Shown here: piece by piece, positions 1-9,528 of the stretch
How the letters are laid out: the number at the start of each line of letters is the position of its first letter
How positions within the stretch are numbered: the first letter of the stretch is position 1
Assembly: GCA_021778035.1 (NCBI GenBank)
Contig: JAJYCY010000010.1
Coordinates: 1 to 48,036 of the forward strand
Direction: 5' to 3'
Length of the DNA: 48,036 bases
Source: Pseudomonadota bacterium
Lineage (GTDB): Bacteria > Pseudomonadota > Gammaproteobacteria > Acidiferrobacterales > UBA6901
The notes under the pieces: generated by a model
Told to the model about the DNA's origin: nothing
Databases searched by the model: none
Seen by the model: the letters and a program-made list of their open reading frames with translations, nothing else
Program-made: the position numbers and the translations under genes

Positions 1-1130
1 GGGGTAACTACCCGGTCACCAATGCTGACGGGGCCGGATGCCGACATGATCAAGCCATAACTTACCCGGTTGAAGATGCGAAACACCATCAGCAGCCCCC
101 GGGTTTCATCGGGCGTACGGTACCGGCCGCCGCTCAGCGGATCGGTGCGCCGGTGTCCGGACCGCAGGATGCGCAGCACATCCCCATCCGTCATCCCGTC
201 ACGCCGGCCGAGGTCGATGGCCACGATGCTCATCGCGCCGAATTCTGCGCCTTTATCCGGTGCGGTGATAATGCTTCCGCGCACCATGCGCCGCGGAGGA
301 TGCGGAAAATAGTAGGGCAATGGCGGCCGCTGCCTCGGTACGGCCACGAGCCGGTCCATCGGCAGGACCTCCTCGTTCGCGCTGGTCACGACGAGCTTCG
401 CAGGATCGCCGGCGCGCAACAGTTTTGCCCGGCCTATATAGCGCGCCTCGTAACCCAGCGTCTCGCCGCTGTCGGGGTTTTTCAGGGCCTGCCCACGGCG
501 GAAAATCTCGTAGTGATGGGCCGGATGTGGCCCGAAACCACGCGCATAGAACAAGCTGGCGCTGCCAAAAGCAAGGTGGCCACCGAGGCCCTTGGTAATG
601 TACGGATCGCGGTTCAGCCCATCCCGGCTCACCACCAGCGGGCGGCTGAGAAAAGGTGCAATGGCCTCAGGGTTGATCGTCGGGATTGCGTTCTTGATCG
701 GCTCCGAGCGGATCTGTGGCCGCAGCGTCACAACGGTGAGCGAAGTGGGCCCCCCGGGCGGAGGCGGGGAAGAGGCATTGGCAGATGACGGTGCCCCGGC
801 GGCCGCAGAGCGCCCGCTCTGCTCGGGCGCGAGCGTGGTTTTCCGAAGCAGCTGCAGCCTCGGCTTTCCATGGACATAGGACAGGACGATGACGTCTCCG
901 GGGTAGATGAGATCCGGGTTGCGGACCTGCGGGTTGATCGTCCATACCCTGGCCCATTGCCAGGGGTCCCTCAGGAATTTCGCGGAAATTCCCCAGAGTG
1001 TGTCACCGCGGACCACTGTGTAGTGCTGCGGGTGGCTCGGGTTGAGCGCGATCGACTCTGCATGCGCCGATACGGCCAGGCACAGCTGCAGACCGAACAT
1101 TGCCGCGAATGATGCTATTCTTCGGGCCAT
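1..1130 (-). CDS. LysM-domain protein with signal peptide, C-terminus truncated by window start
   Basis: Reverse translation from CAT at 1128-1130 gives MARRIASFAAMFGLQLCLAVSAHAESIALNPSHPQHYTVVRGDTLWGISAKFLRDPWQWARVWTINPQVRNPDLIYPGDVIVL..., a signal peptide followed by a LysM motif, open to the window edge. Absent from the ORF track because no stop lies in the window. Divergent from def. Confidence 0.9.
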   Translation of the reverse strand, partial: MARRIASFAAMFGLQLCLAVSAHAESIALNPSHPQHYTVVRGDTLWGISAKFLRDPWQWARVWTINPQVRNPDLIYPGDVIVLSYVHGKPRLQLLRKTTLAPEQSGRSAAAGAPSSANASSPPPPGGPTSLTVVTLRPQIRSEPIKNAIPTINPEAIAPFLSRPLVVSRDGLNRDPYITKGLGGHLAFGSASLFYARGFGPHPAHHYEIFRRGQALKNPDSGETLGYEARYIGRAKLLRAGDPAKLVVTSANEEVLPMDRLVAVPRQRPPLPYYFPHPPRRMVRGSIITAPDKGAEFGAMSIVAIDLGRRDGMTDGDVLRILRSGHRRTDPLSGGRYRTPDETRGLLMVFRIFNRVSYGLIMSASGPVSIGDRVVT

Positions 1131-1286
1131 GGAACATTCCTTGTGTTGTTTTGATCGAGTGTAGTCCATCGGACCGGACTCGCCAACTTGTCCCGGTCAA
1201 AATCCGCTTGTTATTCAGCATCATTCATTTCGATGATAGACTCAGGGGAGTCACTTGTCTGGCTTTTGGGGCCAGTGCCATGAGCC

Positions 1287-1790
1287 ATGCCGATACTTAA
1301 TATCCTGCGCTATCCGGATCCGAAGCTGCGCCGCATCGCCGAACCGGTCACCCAGGTCGACGCGGCCGTGCGTACGCTTGTGGACGACATGGCCGAAACC
1401 ATGTACCACGCGCCTGGAATCGGTCTTGCTGCGATCCAGGTGGACGTACCCTGGCGGATCATCGTCGTAGACGTCTCGGAACAGCGCAACGAGCTGCTCA
1501 CCCTCATCAACCCCAGGATCGTGGAACAGGAGGGAGCCCAGGTAATGGAGGAAGGCTGCCTGTCGGTGCCGGGGATTTTCGAGCCCGTGGAGCGCGCCCG
1601 CCGCATCCTGTTGCGTGCCATCGACCGCGAGGGGCGCGAGCTGGAGCGCGAAGCAGAGGGTCTGCTGGCGGTGTGTATCGCCCATGAAATCGATCATCTG
1701 GATGGCAAGGTATTCGTCGATTACCTTTCGCGTCTGAAACAGAATCGCATCCGCAAGAAACTCGACAAGCAGGAAAAAATTGCAATGTAG
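1287..1790 (+). CDS. def: Peptide deformylase
   Basis: 167 aa with GIGLAAIQV (GxGxAAxQ), EEGCLSVPG (EGCLS) and HEIDHLDG (HExxH) motifs; followed by fmt. Confidence 0.98.
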   Translation: MPILNILRYPDPKLRRIAEPVTQVDAAVRTLVDDMAETMYHAPGIGLAAIQVDVPWRIIVVDVSEQRNELLTLINPRIVEQEGAQVMEEGCLSVPGIFEPVERARRILLRAIDREGRELEREAEGLLAVCIAHEIDHLDGKVFVDYLSRLKQNRIRKKLDKQEKIAM

Positions 1791-1835
1791 CCCGACCGGC
1801 TGCCGGCAGGCGCTGCCGGCCGGCCCGGTGTCTGA

Positions 1836-2789
1836 ATGGGAAACCAGCCCGTGGATCTTGTCTTTGCCGGAACGCCGGAATTTTCCGTTCCATCGCTGCG
1901 CGCCCTGCACAGCGCCGGGCACCGCATTCTGACGGTCTATACGCAGCCGGACCGTCCCGCCGGACGTGGACGCCGCGTCGAGGAAAGCCCGGTCAAGCGT
2001 GCCGCGCTGGAAGCCGGCCTTGCGGTCGCACAGCCGCAGAATTTCAGATCAGAAGCGGCGCTCGCCACACTGCGGTCACTTGAGCCGGAAGTCATGATCG
2101 TGGTCGCCTATGGCCTGATTCTGCCCGCCGAGGTGCTGCGCATTCCGCGCCACGGCTGCATCAACGTCCACGCGTCGCTGTTGCCGCGGTGGCGGGGCGC
2201 GGCTCCGATACAGCGCGCAATAGAGGCCGGCGATGCACAGACCGGCATCACCCTCATGCAGATGGATGCCGGACTGGACACCGGCGACATTCTCGGCAGT
2301 GCAGTCGCGGCCATTTCCGGCACAGACACTGCCGCCACCCTGCATGATCGCCTGGCGGAGCTTGGTGCCCGGACGCTTGTCGCGACCCTGGCGGAGCTCG
2401 CCCGGGGCGGTACCGTGGCCCGGCCGCAGGATGGCAGCAGGTCTACCTACGCCAGGAAGCTCAGCAAGGCGGAGGCGCTGATTGACTGGCGGCTGCCGCG
2501 CGAGACGCTGCATCGTCGGATCCGCGCATTCAACCCGTGGCCGGTGGCCCATACCCTCTGGGGCGGCCGCGTGCTGCGTCTCTGGGAAGTCGCCACCCTG
2601 GATGGCATCGCAAATGCGGCGGCCAGTCCGGGAACCGTGACTGCCGCCGACGCCTCGGGCGTATGGGTGCAAACCGCGGACGCGCCACTCTGCATCACGC
2701 GGCTGCAGATCGAAGGCAGCCGGCCCCTCGATGCGGCAGCTTTTCTGCACGGACACCCGCTCGCGGCTGGCACAGTCTTGGGCACGTGA
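1836..2789 (+). CDS. fmt: Methionyl-tRNA formyltransferase
   Basis: 317 aa; DLVFAGTPEFSVPSLRAL, NVHASLLPRWRGAAPIQRAI and MDAGLDTGDIL motifs; adjacent to def. Confidence 0.98.
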   Translation: MGNQPVDLVFAGTPEFSVPSLRALHSAGHRILTVYTQPDRPAGRGRRVEESPVKRAALEAGLAVAQPQNFRSEAALATLRSLEPEVMIVVAYGLILPAEVLRIPRHGCINVHASLLPRWRGAAPIQRAIEAGDAQTGITLMQMDAGLDTGDILGSAVAAISGTDTAATLHDRLAELGARTLVATLAELARGGTVARPQDGSRSTYARKLSKAEALIDWRLPRETLHRRIRAFNPWPVAHTLWGGRVLRLWEVATLDGIANAAASPGTVTAADASGVWVQTADAPLCITRLQIEGSRPLDAAAFLHGHPLAAGTVLGT

Positions 2790-2797
2790 CGGCGGCG

Positions 2798-4123
2798 ATG
2801 ACCGTTTCCGCCTCTGCCGGGCTGGCGCGGGCAACCGCCGCGATGGTGGTCCATGAAGTCCTCGACCGCGGACGTTCGCTGGATGCCGTGCTCGACAGGG
2901 CATTTGCGCGGCTGCCGCCCGACCGGCGCGAACGCAACGCGCTGATCCAGGAGCTTGCTTTCGGTACCGTGCGCTGGGCATCCCAGCTTGCCGCGGTCAT
3001 GGGCAAGCTGCTGGACCGGCCGCTGAAGCGCAAGGACAAGGATGTGGAAGCGCTGCTGCTGGTAGGACTGTACCAGCTCATGCATCTGCGCACCCCCCCG
3101 CACGCGGCTGTGGCCGAAACCGTCGCTGCCGCCGCGCAGCTGCAAAAACCCTGGGCAAACGGACTGGTCAATGCCGTATTGAGGCAATACCTGCGCAGCG
3201 AGACCACCTTGAGGCAGGTAATCCAAAGCGACCCGGCTCTTGCCTACGCCCACCCGCCACAGCTTCTGCGGTGGCTGCAGACGGCCTGGCCGGAGCAGTG
3301 GCGGGAAATCTGTGCGCACAACAATATGCGTCCACCCATGACCCTGCGGGTCAACTGTCTGCGTACCACCCGTGACGCGTATCTGGCCGAACTGGAACGG
3401 CACCAGATCGCGGCACGCACGACGTCAGGTGAATGCGGCATCGTACTCGGGCGGTCACTTCCAGTTGCGATGCTTCCCGGCTTTGCCGCTGGGCTGGTGT
3501 CCGTGCAGGATGGCGCAGCGCAGCTCGCCGCGGTCCTGCTTGGCGCGCGTGACGGTGAACGGGTACTCGATGCCTGCGCGGCTCCTGGCGGCAAGGCCAC
3601 TCATATTGTGGAGCGGGCACCGGCCGTGGATCTGCTGGCGATCGACATTGAGGATAGCCGGCTCGGACGTCTGCACGACAATCTCCGCAGACTGGGCCTC
3701 GAAGCCCGGGTTGTGGCCGGGGATGCGGCAGAACCCGCCGGATGGTGGGACGGGCGGGCATTTGACCGGATCCTGCTCGATGCGCCCTGCTCCGGCACCG
3801 GGGTCATCCGCAGGCATCCGGACATCAAGCGTCACCGCACCGAGGCGGACATAGTCCATCTGTGCGAACTCCAGCGCCGTCTGCTCGATGGATTATGGCC
3901 CTTGCTGCGGCCCGGGGGTAAGCTGTTGTATGTCACCTGTTCGGTGCTGCCGGATGAAAATGACAATCAGATTACGGCCTTCCTGGCGCGCACGGGCGGC
4001 GCGTCTGTGGTGCCGCTGTCGCTCACCTGTGGCCGCCCGGCGGCGGCCGGATGGCAGATCCTGCCCGGGGAACAGGATATGGACGGATTCTTTTTTGCCT
4101 GCCTGCGGAAACTGCCGGGGTAA
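2798..4123 (+). CDS. rsmB: 16S rRNA (cytosine967-C5)-methyltransferase
   Basis: In-frame ATG at 2798 (alternative GTG at 2786 overlapping the fmt stop) inside ORF 2537..4123; NusB-like N-terminus plus DACAAPGGKATHI, LDAPCSGTGVIRRHPDIK and YVTCSVLPDEN motifs. Confidence 0.96.
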   Translation: MTVSASAGLARATAAMVVHEVLDRGRSLDAVLDRAFARLPPDRRERNALIQELAFGTVRWASQLAAVMGKLLDRPLKRKDKDVEALLLVGLYQLMHLRTPPHAAVAETVAAAAQLQKPWANGLVNAVLRQYLRSETTLRQVIQSDPALAYAHPPQLLRWLQTAWPEQWREICAHNNMRPPMTLRVNCLRTTRDAYLAELERHQIAARTTSGECGIVLGRSLPVAMLPGFAAGLVSVQDGAAQLAAVLLGARDGERVLDACAAPGGKATHIVERAPAVDLLAIDIEDSRLGRLHDNLRRLGLEARVVAGDAAEPAGWWDGRAFDRILLDAPCSGTGVIRRHPDIKRHRTEADIVHLCELQRRLLDGLWPLLRPGGKLLYVTCSVLPDENDNQITAFLARTGGASVVPLSLTCGRPAAAGWQILPGEQDMDGFFFACLRKLPG

Positions 4124-4129
4124 CGGGCC

Positions 4130-4696
4130 ATGAAGCGGTGGATGACGGCGGTGGGGGTGGTTCTGGCGCTGCAGACGGCCGGGACAGCCAGTGTCCGGGC
4201 GGCGGATTTCAACGTGCGCGGGGTCCAGACACAGATCAGCCGGCATGCGCTGGGGCTGAGCGCGAGACTCAGGCTGAGGCTGAGCAGCAAGGCCAGGGAG
4301 GCGCTGCGGAAGGGGATTCCGCTGCATGTAGTCATCGATGTCGATCTGCTTCGCCACCGGCATATTCTCTGGGACCAGTCGATAGCGAGCTGGAGCCTTC
4401 ACAGAAGCCTCCGGTTTCATGCTCTTTCGCGCGAGTACCTGGTTGCCGGGGCCGGCGACACCGGCTACGGCAGCTTCTCGACGCTCGAGGGTGCACTCGG
4501 ATACCTGGGCCATATCAGCATGCTGCGCCTGCCGCTCGGCCGGCACGGGCCACTGCCGGCAGGGGGTGAGTACCGCCTGCGGCTGCGCGTATACCTGGAC
4601 ATCGGTGCGCTGCCGTCGCCTCTGCAACCCCTGGCCTATGCCTCGCCGGCATGGCACCTCAGCAGCGGTTGGACAACATGGTCAGTAGGACCCTAG
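4130..4696 (+). CDS. DUF4390 domain protein, secreted/periplasmic
   Basis: 188 aa with signal peptide, located between rsmB and ntrY as is typical for DUF4390 genes; overlaps the start of the kinase ORF. Confidence 0.75.
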   Translation: MKRWMTAVGVVLALQTAGTASVRAADFNVRGVQTQISRHALGLSARLRLRLSSKAREALRKGIPLHVVIDVDLLRHRHILWDQSIASWSLHRSLRFHALSREYLVAGAGDTGYGSFSTLEGALGYLGHISMLRLPLGRHGPLPAGGEYRLRLRVYLDIGALPSPLQPLAYASPAWHLSSGWTTWSVGP

Positions 4697-6897
4697 GGCG
4701 CTACGCCACGGAGGCGGCACCGCTCGCGGTGCTCTCGGTTTTGCTGGTCGTGGCGCTCGCAATGCTCGGTGCCGCCACCCAGAATTCGGCGTTTTTCGGG
4801 CATCTTTACTGGCTGCTGCTGGTCATCAATGTCGCGGGCGTCGTCGTGCTGCTCGCGGTCATACTCTTCAATCTGCGGCGCCTCGTGTCGCAGATGCGCG
4901 CCGGGGTTATGGGTACGCGCCTGACCCTGCGGCTGCTCGGATTCTTTGTCGCACTTGCAGTGGTTCCCGTGTCGGTGGTGTATTTCTTTTCGGTGGAGGC
5001 TTTCAGCCGAGGCATCGACAACTGGTTTCACGTGAAGATCGAGCGCGCGCTCGATGATGCGCTTGCGCTCGGGCGCGCTTCGCTCAACCTGCAGGAACAC
5101 GACCTGCAGCGCAAAGCGCGGTACATCGCCGTCAGGCTGGCGCACGCATCGCGGCCTGCCATCGCACCGCTGCTCGCGGAACTGCATGCGCGCGACCCGG
5201 CCACCAGCATAATCCTGTACGGAAGGCGCGGTGGAATCATTGCATCCAGCGGCATTCCGCCGGCCGGCCGCGGCGATTCATCGGCTACACCCATAGCGGG
5301 CCTGCTGACCCAGGCCCACGCGGGAGCAACGGTCGCGGACCTGGATCCGCTTCCGCGCGGACGGCTGCGATTGCGTGTCCTGGTGCCGGTTCCCGGATCC
5401 GGCGCAACCGGCAGCGCACGTGTACTCCAGTTGCTGCAGCCCGTTCCGCGGCGCTACAGCAGGCTCAGCACCGGAATCCAGGTGGCGTTCGAGCAGTACG
5501 AGAAACTGAACTATCTGCGCGGCCCGCTCAAGTTCGGCATGCTTCTTACGCTTACTCTGGTGACACTTGCGACCCTGCTTATTGCCACCTGGGCGGCGCT
5601 GTTTTCGGCGCGACGGCTGGCCACCCCGCTGCGCGAGCTGGCGGAGGGCACGCGTGCCGTCGCCCACGGCAACTACAGCAAGCGCCTGCCGGTAACGGCC
5701 AACGACGAGCTCGGCGTACTGGTCAGCTCATTCAACGAAATGACGCGGCGGATACGCCAGGCGCGCAACCAGATCAAGCGCAGCCAGCGCGAGACCGAAA
5801 CAGAACGCACCTATCTCGAGACGGTACTGACGCATCTTTCCTCGGGGGTGCTGTCGTTTGACACCCACCAGCGGCTGCGCACCCACAACCCCAGCGCCGC
5901 CCAGATTCTCGGCATCAACCTTGGAAAGGACGCCGGGAAATCGCTGCAGCAGCTGGCGGCAGGCGAGCCGCGGCTGGCGCCGTTCTTCCAGACTGTCATG
6001 CGCGCAGCGCACAACGACCGGTCCGAGTGGCACGATCAGGTCGGCCTTTCGGGGTTTTCGGGGCGCCGGATACTGATTGTGCGCGGCACCATGCTTCCCG
6101 GCATCGATACCCGCCGCGGCGGGCACGTGGTGGTGTTCGATGATGTTACCGCGCTCATTCAGGCACAGCGCGATGCTGCCTGGGCAGAGGTGGCCCGCAG
6201 ACTGGCCCATGAAATCCGCAACCCGCTTACCCCCATCCAGCTGGGTGCTGAACGCATACGCCACAAATGCATGGACGGACTTGCGCCGGCCGCACGCGAG
6301 ACCCTTGACCGCGCTACCCGGATCATCGTGCAGCAGGTTGAAGCCATGAAAACCATGGTCAATGCCTTTGCCGATTATGCACGGCCGATACGCATTCTTC
6401 CGCAGTCGACAGACCTCAACGTCCTGGTGCGTGACGTGGCCGAGCTCTATCTCGGCCGTGCCGCGACGGTACGGATCGACCTTGATCTCGACGCGGACCT
6501 GCCCTGCGCCAGCGCTGATCCGGACGGCCTGCGCCAGGTGCTGCACAATCTGCTGCTGAACTCGCACGAGGCGCTGGTAAAGACGGCGCGTCCACGGATC
6601 AGCATCAGCACCCGCCGTGCATCAATCGATGGCAATGACTTCATCGAGATGCGGGTTGCGGACAACGGACCGGGAATTGCATCCTCCGTGCGGGACCGGC
6701 TTTTTGAGCCCTATGTGACCACCAAAGAAAAGGGCACCGGGCTCGGACTGGCCATCGTCAAGAAAATCGTCGAGGAACATGGCGGCATGATCGTACCTGA
6801 GGACTCCGGCGCATCCGGCGCCTGCCTGGTCATCCGGCTTCCGGCATTGGGCCAGCCAGCGACGCCCACCCGGGCACCGAGGGAGAAAACCGCATGA
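4651..6897 (+). CDS. ntrY: NtrY-like sensor histidine kinase (TM-HAMP-PAS-HisKA-HATPase)
   Basis: 748 aa; transmembrane N-terminus, HAMP region, H-box AHEIRNPLTPIQLGAERIRHK, DNGPGI and KGTGLGLAIVKKIVEEHGG. The start may be slightly downstream, e.g. the Met of MVSRTLGRY. Confidence 0.93.
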   Translation: MAPQQRLDNMVSRTLGRYATEAAPLAVLSVLLVVALAMLGAATQNSAFFGHLYWLLLVINVAGVVVLLAVILFNLRRLVSQMRAGVMGTRLTLRLLGFFVALAVVPVSVVYFFSVEAFSRGIDNWFHVKIERALDDALALGRASLNLQEHDLQRKARYIAVRLAHASRPAIAPLLAELHARDPATSIILYGRRGGIIASSGIPPAGRGDSSATPIAGLLTQAHAGATVADLDPLPRGRLRLRVLVPVPGSGATGSARVLQLLQPVPRRYSRLSTGIQVAFEQYEKLNYLRGPLKFGMLLTLTLVTLATLLIATWAALFSARRLATPLRELAEGTRAVAHGNYSKRLPVTANDELGVLVSSFNEMTRRIRQARNQIKRSQRETETERTYLETVLTHLSSGVLSFDTHQRLRTHNPSAAQILGINLGKDAGKSLQQLAAGEPRLAPFFQTVMRAAHNDRSEWHDQVGLSGFSGRRILIVRGTMLPGIDTRRGGHVVVFDDVTALIQAQRDAAWAEVARRLAHEIRNPLTPIQLGAERIRHKCMDGLAPAARETLDRATRIIVQQVEAMKTMVNAFADYARPIRILPQSTDLNVLVRDVAELYLGRAATVRIDLDLDADLPCASADPDGLRQVLHNLLLNSHEALVKTARPRISISTRRASIDGNDFIEMRVADNGPGIASSVRDRLFEPYVTTKEKGTGLGLAIVKKIVEEHGGMIVPEDSGASGACLVIRLPALGQPATPTRAPREKTA

Positions 6898-8258
6898 AAC
6901 GCGGCTGCGTGCTGGTTGTCGATGACGAACCGGAAATCCGGCAATTGGTCCAGGAGATCCTGGAAGACGAGAACTACCATGCGGTTGGCGCGGCCAGCGC
7001 CGAAGCGGCGCGCGGCGCGCTGCAGCGGCACCGGCCGGATCTGGTGCTGCTGGACATCTGGATGCCGGACTGTGACGGCATTACCCTGCTCCAGGAATGG
7101 ATGCAGAGCGGATCCGCGGTACCCCCCGTGGTCATGATTTCGGGTCACGGAACCATAGAGACGGCGGTAGAAGCCATCCGCATCGGCGCCAGCGACTTCA
7201 TCGAGAAACCCCTGTCTACCGCGCGGCTCCTGGATGTTGTGGGTCAGGTTCTGCACCGGGCGCGTCCGGTTCACGAAGACGGCGCCACGGATGCTGATCC
7301 GCGTCCCGTAATCATCGGCAGAAGCCTGGAGATGGCGCGGCTGCGGACTGAAGCCGAACATGCGGCTGCGCTCGACGTGCCGGTTCTGATCACCGGCGAA
7401 CGCGGCAGCGGCTGCAGCCTCATTGCACGCGCGATCCACGCCCATCGGGCGGGGCGGGGCGGGCCGGTGGTTTGGGTCAAACTGGGTGCTTCCGGAGGCG
7501 AGCGCCTGCTGGCACAGCTGTTTGGCACCGAACATGGCGGCCAGTCTCTGCCCGGCTGCATCGAGAAAGCACGTGATGGAAGCCTGGTGCTCGAGGAAAT
7601 TGCAGCCATGGACGGTGTCGCGCAGGAGATGCTGAGGGGTGCGCTCGCACGCAACTGGTTCCGGCGCATAGGGGGCGGCAAACCGGTTTCTGTCGGCTGC
7701 CGTGTCATTGGCACCACGAGCCGGGATCTGGAAACGGAGGTGGCGACAGGTCGGTTCGACGAAGATCTTTTCAGCAGGCTCAGCCTGCTGCCTCTTTACG
7801 TGCCGGCGCTGCGGGAGCATCGCCAGGACATTCCCGATCTGATCGACCATTTCGAGCGGCAGGCTCTGGACACGGGTCATGCAAACTACCGCCGGTTTTC
7901 CACGGCGGCGCTTAACGTGCTGCGCAATTATGCCTGGCCCGGCAATGTCACCGAACTTAAGGCACTGGTGCAGCGCCTGCTGTTCATGAAGAAGCGCGGC
8001 GACATCGGTGAAGCGGAAATCCGGGATGTGCTGCAGCGGCAGCGGCGGGTTGTGCCGGACTCCCTGCCGGAATCGTTTTACGCCATGCCGCTGCGGGAAG
8101 CACGCGACCGCTTCGAGCGCGCCTATCTTCTGTACCATTTCGAGCGGACCGAAGGAAATATCGGCGAGCTTGCGCAAATCGCCGAGCTTGAGCGCACCCA
8201 CCTTTACCGCAAACTGAAGGGGCTGGGAATCGGGCTGCGCCGCGACCGCAGCAAGTGA
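6894..8258 (+). CDS. ntrX: NtrX-like response regulator with a degenerate sigma-54 AAA+ domain
   Basis: Receiver domain (VLVVDDEPEIRQ, DLVLLDIWMPDCDG, ISGHGTIETAVEAIRIGASDFIEKP) followed by an AAA+-like domain and Fis-type HTH (GNIGELAQIAELERTHLYRKLKGLGI); 4-bp ATGA overlap with ntrY. Confidence 0.92.
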   Translation: MKRGCVLVVDDEPEIRQLVQEILEDENYHAVGAASAEAARGALQRHRPDLVLLDIWMPDCDGITLLQEWMQSGSAVPPVVMISGHGTIETAVEAIRIGASDFIEKPLSTARLLDVVGQVLHRARPVHEDGATDADPRPVIIGRSLEMARLRTEAEHAAALDVPVLITGERGSGCSLIARAIHAHRAGRGGPVVWVKLGASGGERLLAQLFGTEHGGQSLPGCIEKARDGSLVLEEIAAMDGVAQEMLRGALARNWFRRIGGGKPVSVGCRVIGTTSRDLETEVATGRFDEDLFSRLSLLPLYVPALREHRQDIPDLIDHFERQALDTGHANYRRFSTAALNVLRNYAWPGNVTELKALVQRLLFMKKRGDIGEAEIRDVLQRQRRVVPDSLPESFYAMPLREARDRFERAYLLYHFERTEGNIGELAQIAELERTHLYRKLKGLGIGLRRDRSK

Positions 8259-8282
8259 ACGCATCCGGCGTGGGGCATTGAC

Positions 8283-8594
8283 ATGCCCTTGATCGAGAAC
8301 CTGCAGGCCATGCTTGCCCGCGGCCAGGACGGCGCCCTTCTTCGCTTCGGACTCGGCAGTGAGCTCCTGAAGCTCGGGCAGGGCGGGCAGGCGGTGGAGC
8401 ATCTGCGCAAGGCGCTGGAATTTGATCCGCAGTATTCCGCCGCCTGGAAGCTGCTGGGCCGGGCGCTTGCCGAGTCCGGTCACCGGGATGAAGCGATACA
8501 GGCTTACCGGGACGGCATTGATCGCGCTGAACGGAAAGGCGATCTGCAGGCCGTCAGGGAAATGCGTGTGTTTCTCGGGCGGCTCACGAAGTGA
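8283..8594 (+). CDS. Small tetratricopeptide-repeat protein
   Basis: 103 aa; GQGGQAVEHLRKALEFDPQYSAAWKLLGRALAESGHRDEAIQAYRDGI matches the TPR pattern. Confidence 0.85.
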   Translation: MPLIENLQAMLARGQDGALLRFGLGSELLKLGQGGQAVEHLRKALEFDPQYSAAWKLLGRALAESGHRDEAIQAYRDGIDRAERKGDLQAVREMRVFLGRLTK

Positions 8595-8604
8595 GTGCTG
8601 GCAC

Positions 8605-9528
8605 TCAGTACAGCGGCGGAAATCCTGGCGGCCGGGTCTTGAAGCGCCGGTGGACCCAGAAGTACTGCTCCGGCATTTCGCGCACCCCCGCCTCAATCTC
8701 CTGGTTCATGGACTGCGCGTCGGCCACATCGTCGCCGCTCGGATAATTTGTCATGGGGGGGCGCAGAATCAGCTCGTAGCCGCGGCCCCAGGGGAGCTGG
8801 CGCGTGAAGCAGGGTATGACCATGGCGCCGGTGATCTGCGCCAGCCTGCCAAGCGAGGTAAGTGTGGATGCCGGCACGCCAAAGAATGGGGCGAACACCG
8901 CGCCGCTGCCCCCCTGGTCCTGGTCAGGAAGGTAATAGAAAACCAGACCATTGCGGATAGCGCGGATAGCCGGCCGCAAACCTTCCATGCGCTCGATCAG
9001 CACGCCGCCGAAGCGGGTGCGCCGCTGCAAAATGAGATGATGGAGCAGCGCATTCTTGGGCCGCTTGTAGAGGTTGGCGAACCGCGAATACCCGGAACTC
9101 GCGAGATAGATGCCGCCGATTTCCATTCCGACAAAATGCGGGGCAAGGATGATGATGCGCCGGCCGGCATTGTATGCGACGTCGAGATAATGGCAGTTGC
9201 GACAGTGGACCAGCCGGGTCAGACGCCTGTGCGACCCCCACCAGGCAATGGGCACTGTCAGCGATGCGCGCACGAATTCCCGGAAATGGCGGCGGGCAAT
9301 CAGGTTGCGTGCGCGCTTGTCGAGCCCGGGAAAACACAGGCGCAGATTGATCTGCGTGATGCGTCTTCGTTCGCCAAGGACCAGGTAGAAAAGTGTGCCA
9401 ATCACGCCACCGAGAACCCATATGACCGGCAGGGGCAGCAGTGCGGTGACACGCAGAAAGCCGTAGCCAAGCCAGCTCGGCCAGTACCGGGGATGCACGA
9501 ACTGGCGCCAACGGGTCTGTTCAGTCAT
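8605..9528 (-). CDS. LpxL/HtrB-family lipid A acyltransferase (paralog 1)
   Basis: 307 aa; catalytic HX4E as HFVGME, YLPDQDQG, FAPFFGVPASTLT and the C-terminal PEQYFWVHRRFKTRP signature. Confidence 0.93.
   Translation of the reverse strand: MTEQTRWRQFVHPRYWPSWLGYGFLRVTALLPLPVIWVLGGVIGTLFYLVLGERRRITQINLRLCFPGLDKRARNLIARRHFREFVRASLTVPIAWWGSHRRLTRLVHCRNCHYLDVAYNAGRRIIILAPHFVGMEIGGIYLASSGYSRFANLYKRPKNALLHHLILQRRTRFGGVLIERMEGLRPAIRAIRNGLVFYYLPDQDQGGSGAVFAPFFGVPASTLTSLGRLAQITGAMVIPCFTRQLPWGRGYELILRPPMTNYPSGDDVADAQSMNQEIEAGVREMPEQYFWVHRRFKTRPPGFPPLY

Noticed and set aside
2076-3403. Minus-strand ORFs of 301 and 318 aa across fmt/rsmB
   Set aside because: Opposite strand of clear fmt and rsmB genes; low-complexity Arg/Pro/Ala-rich translations typical of shadow frames.
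6711-8696. 661-aa minus-strand ORF antisense to ntrX
   Set aside because: Shadow ORF of GC-rich coding sequence; the plus strand encodes clear NtrX and TPR proteins, and the antisense translation has no recognisable domain.
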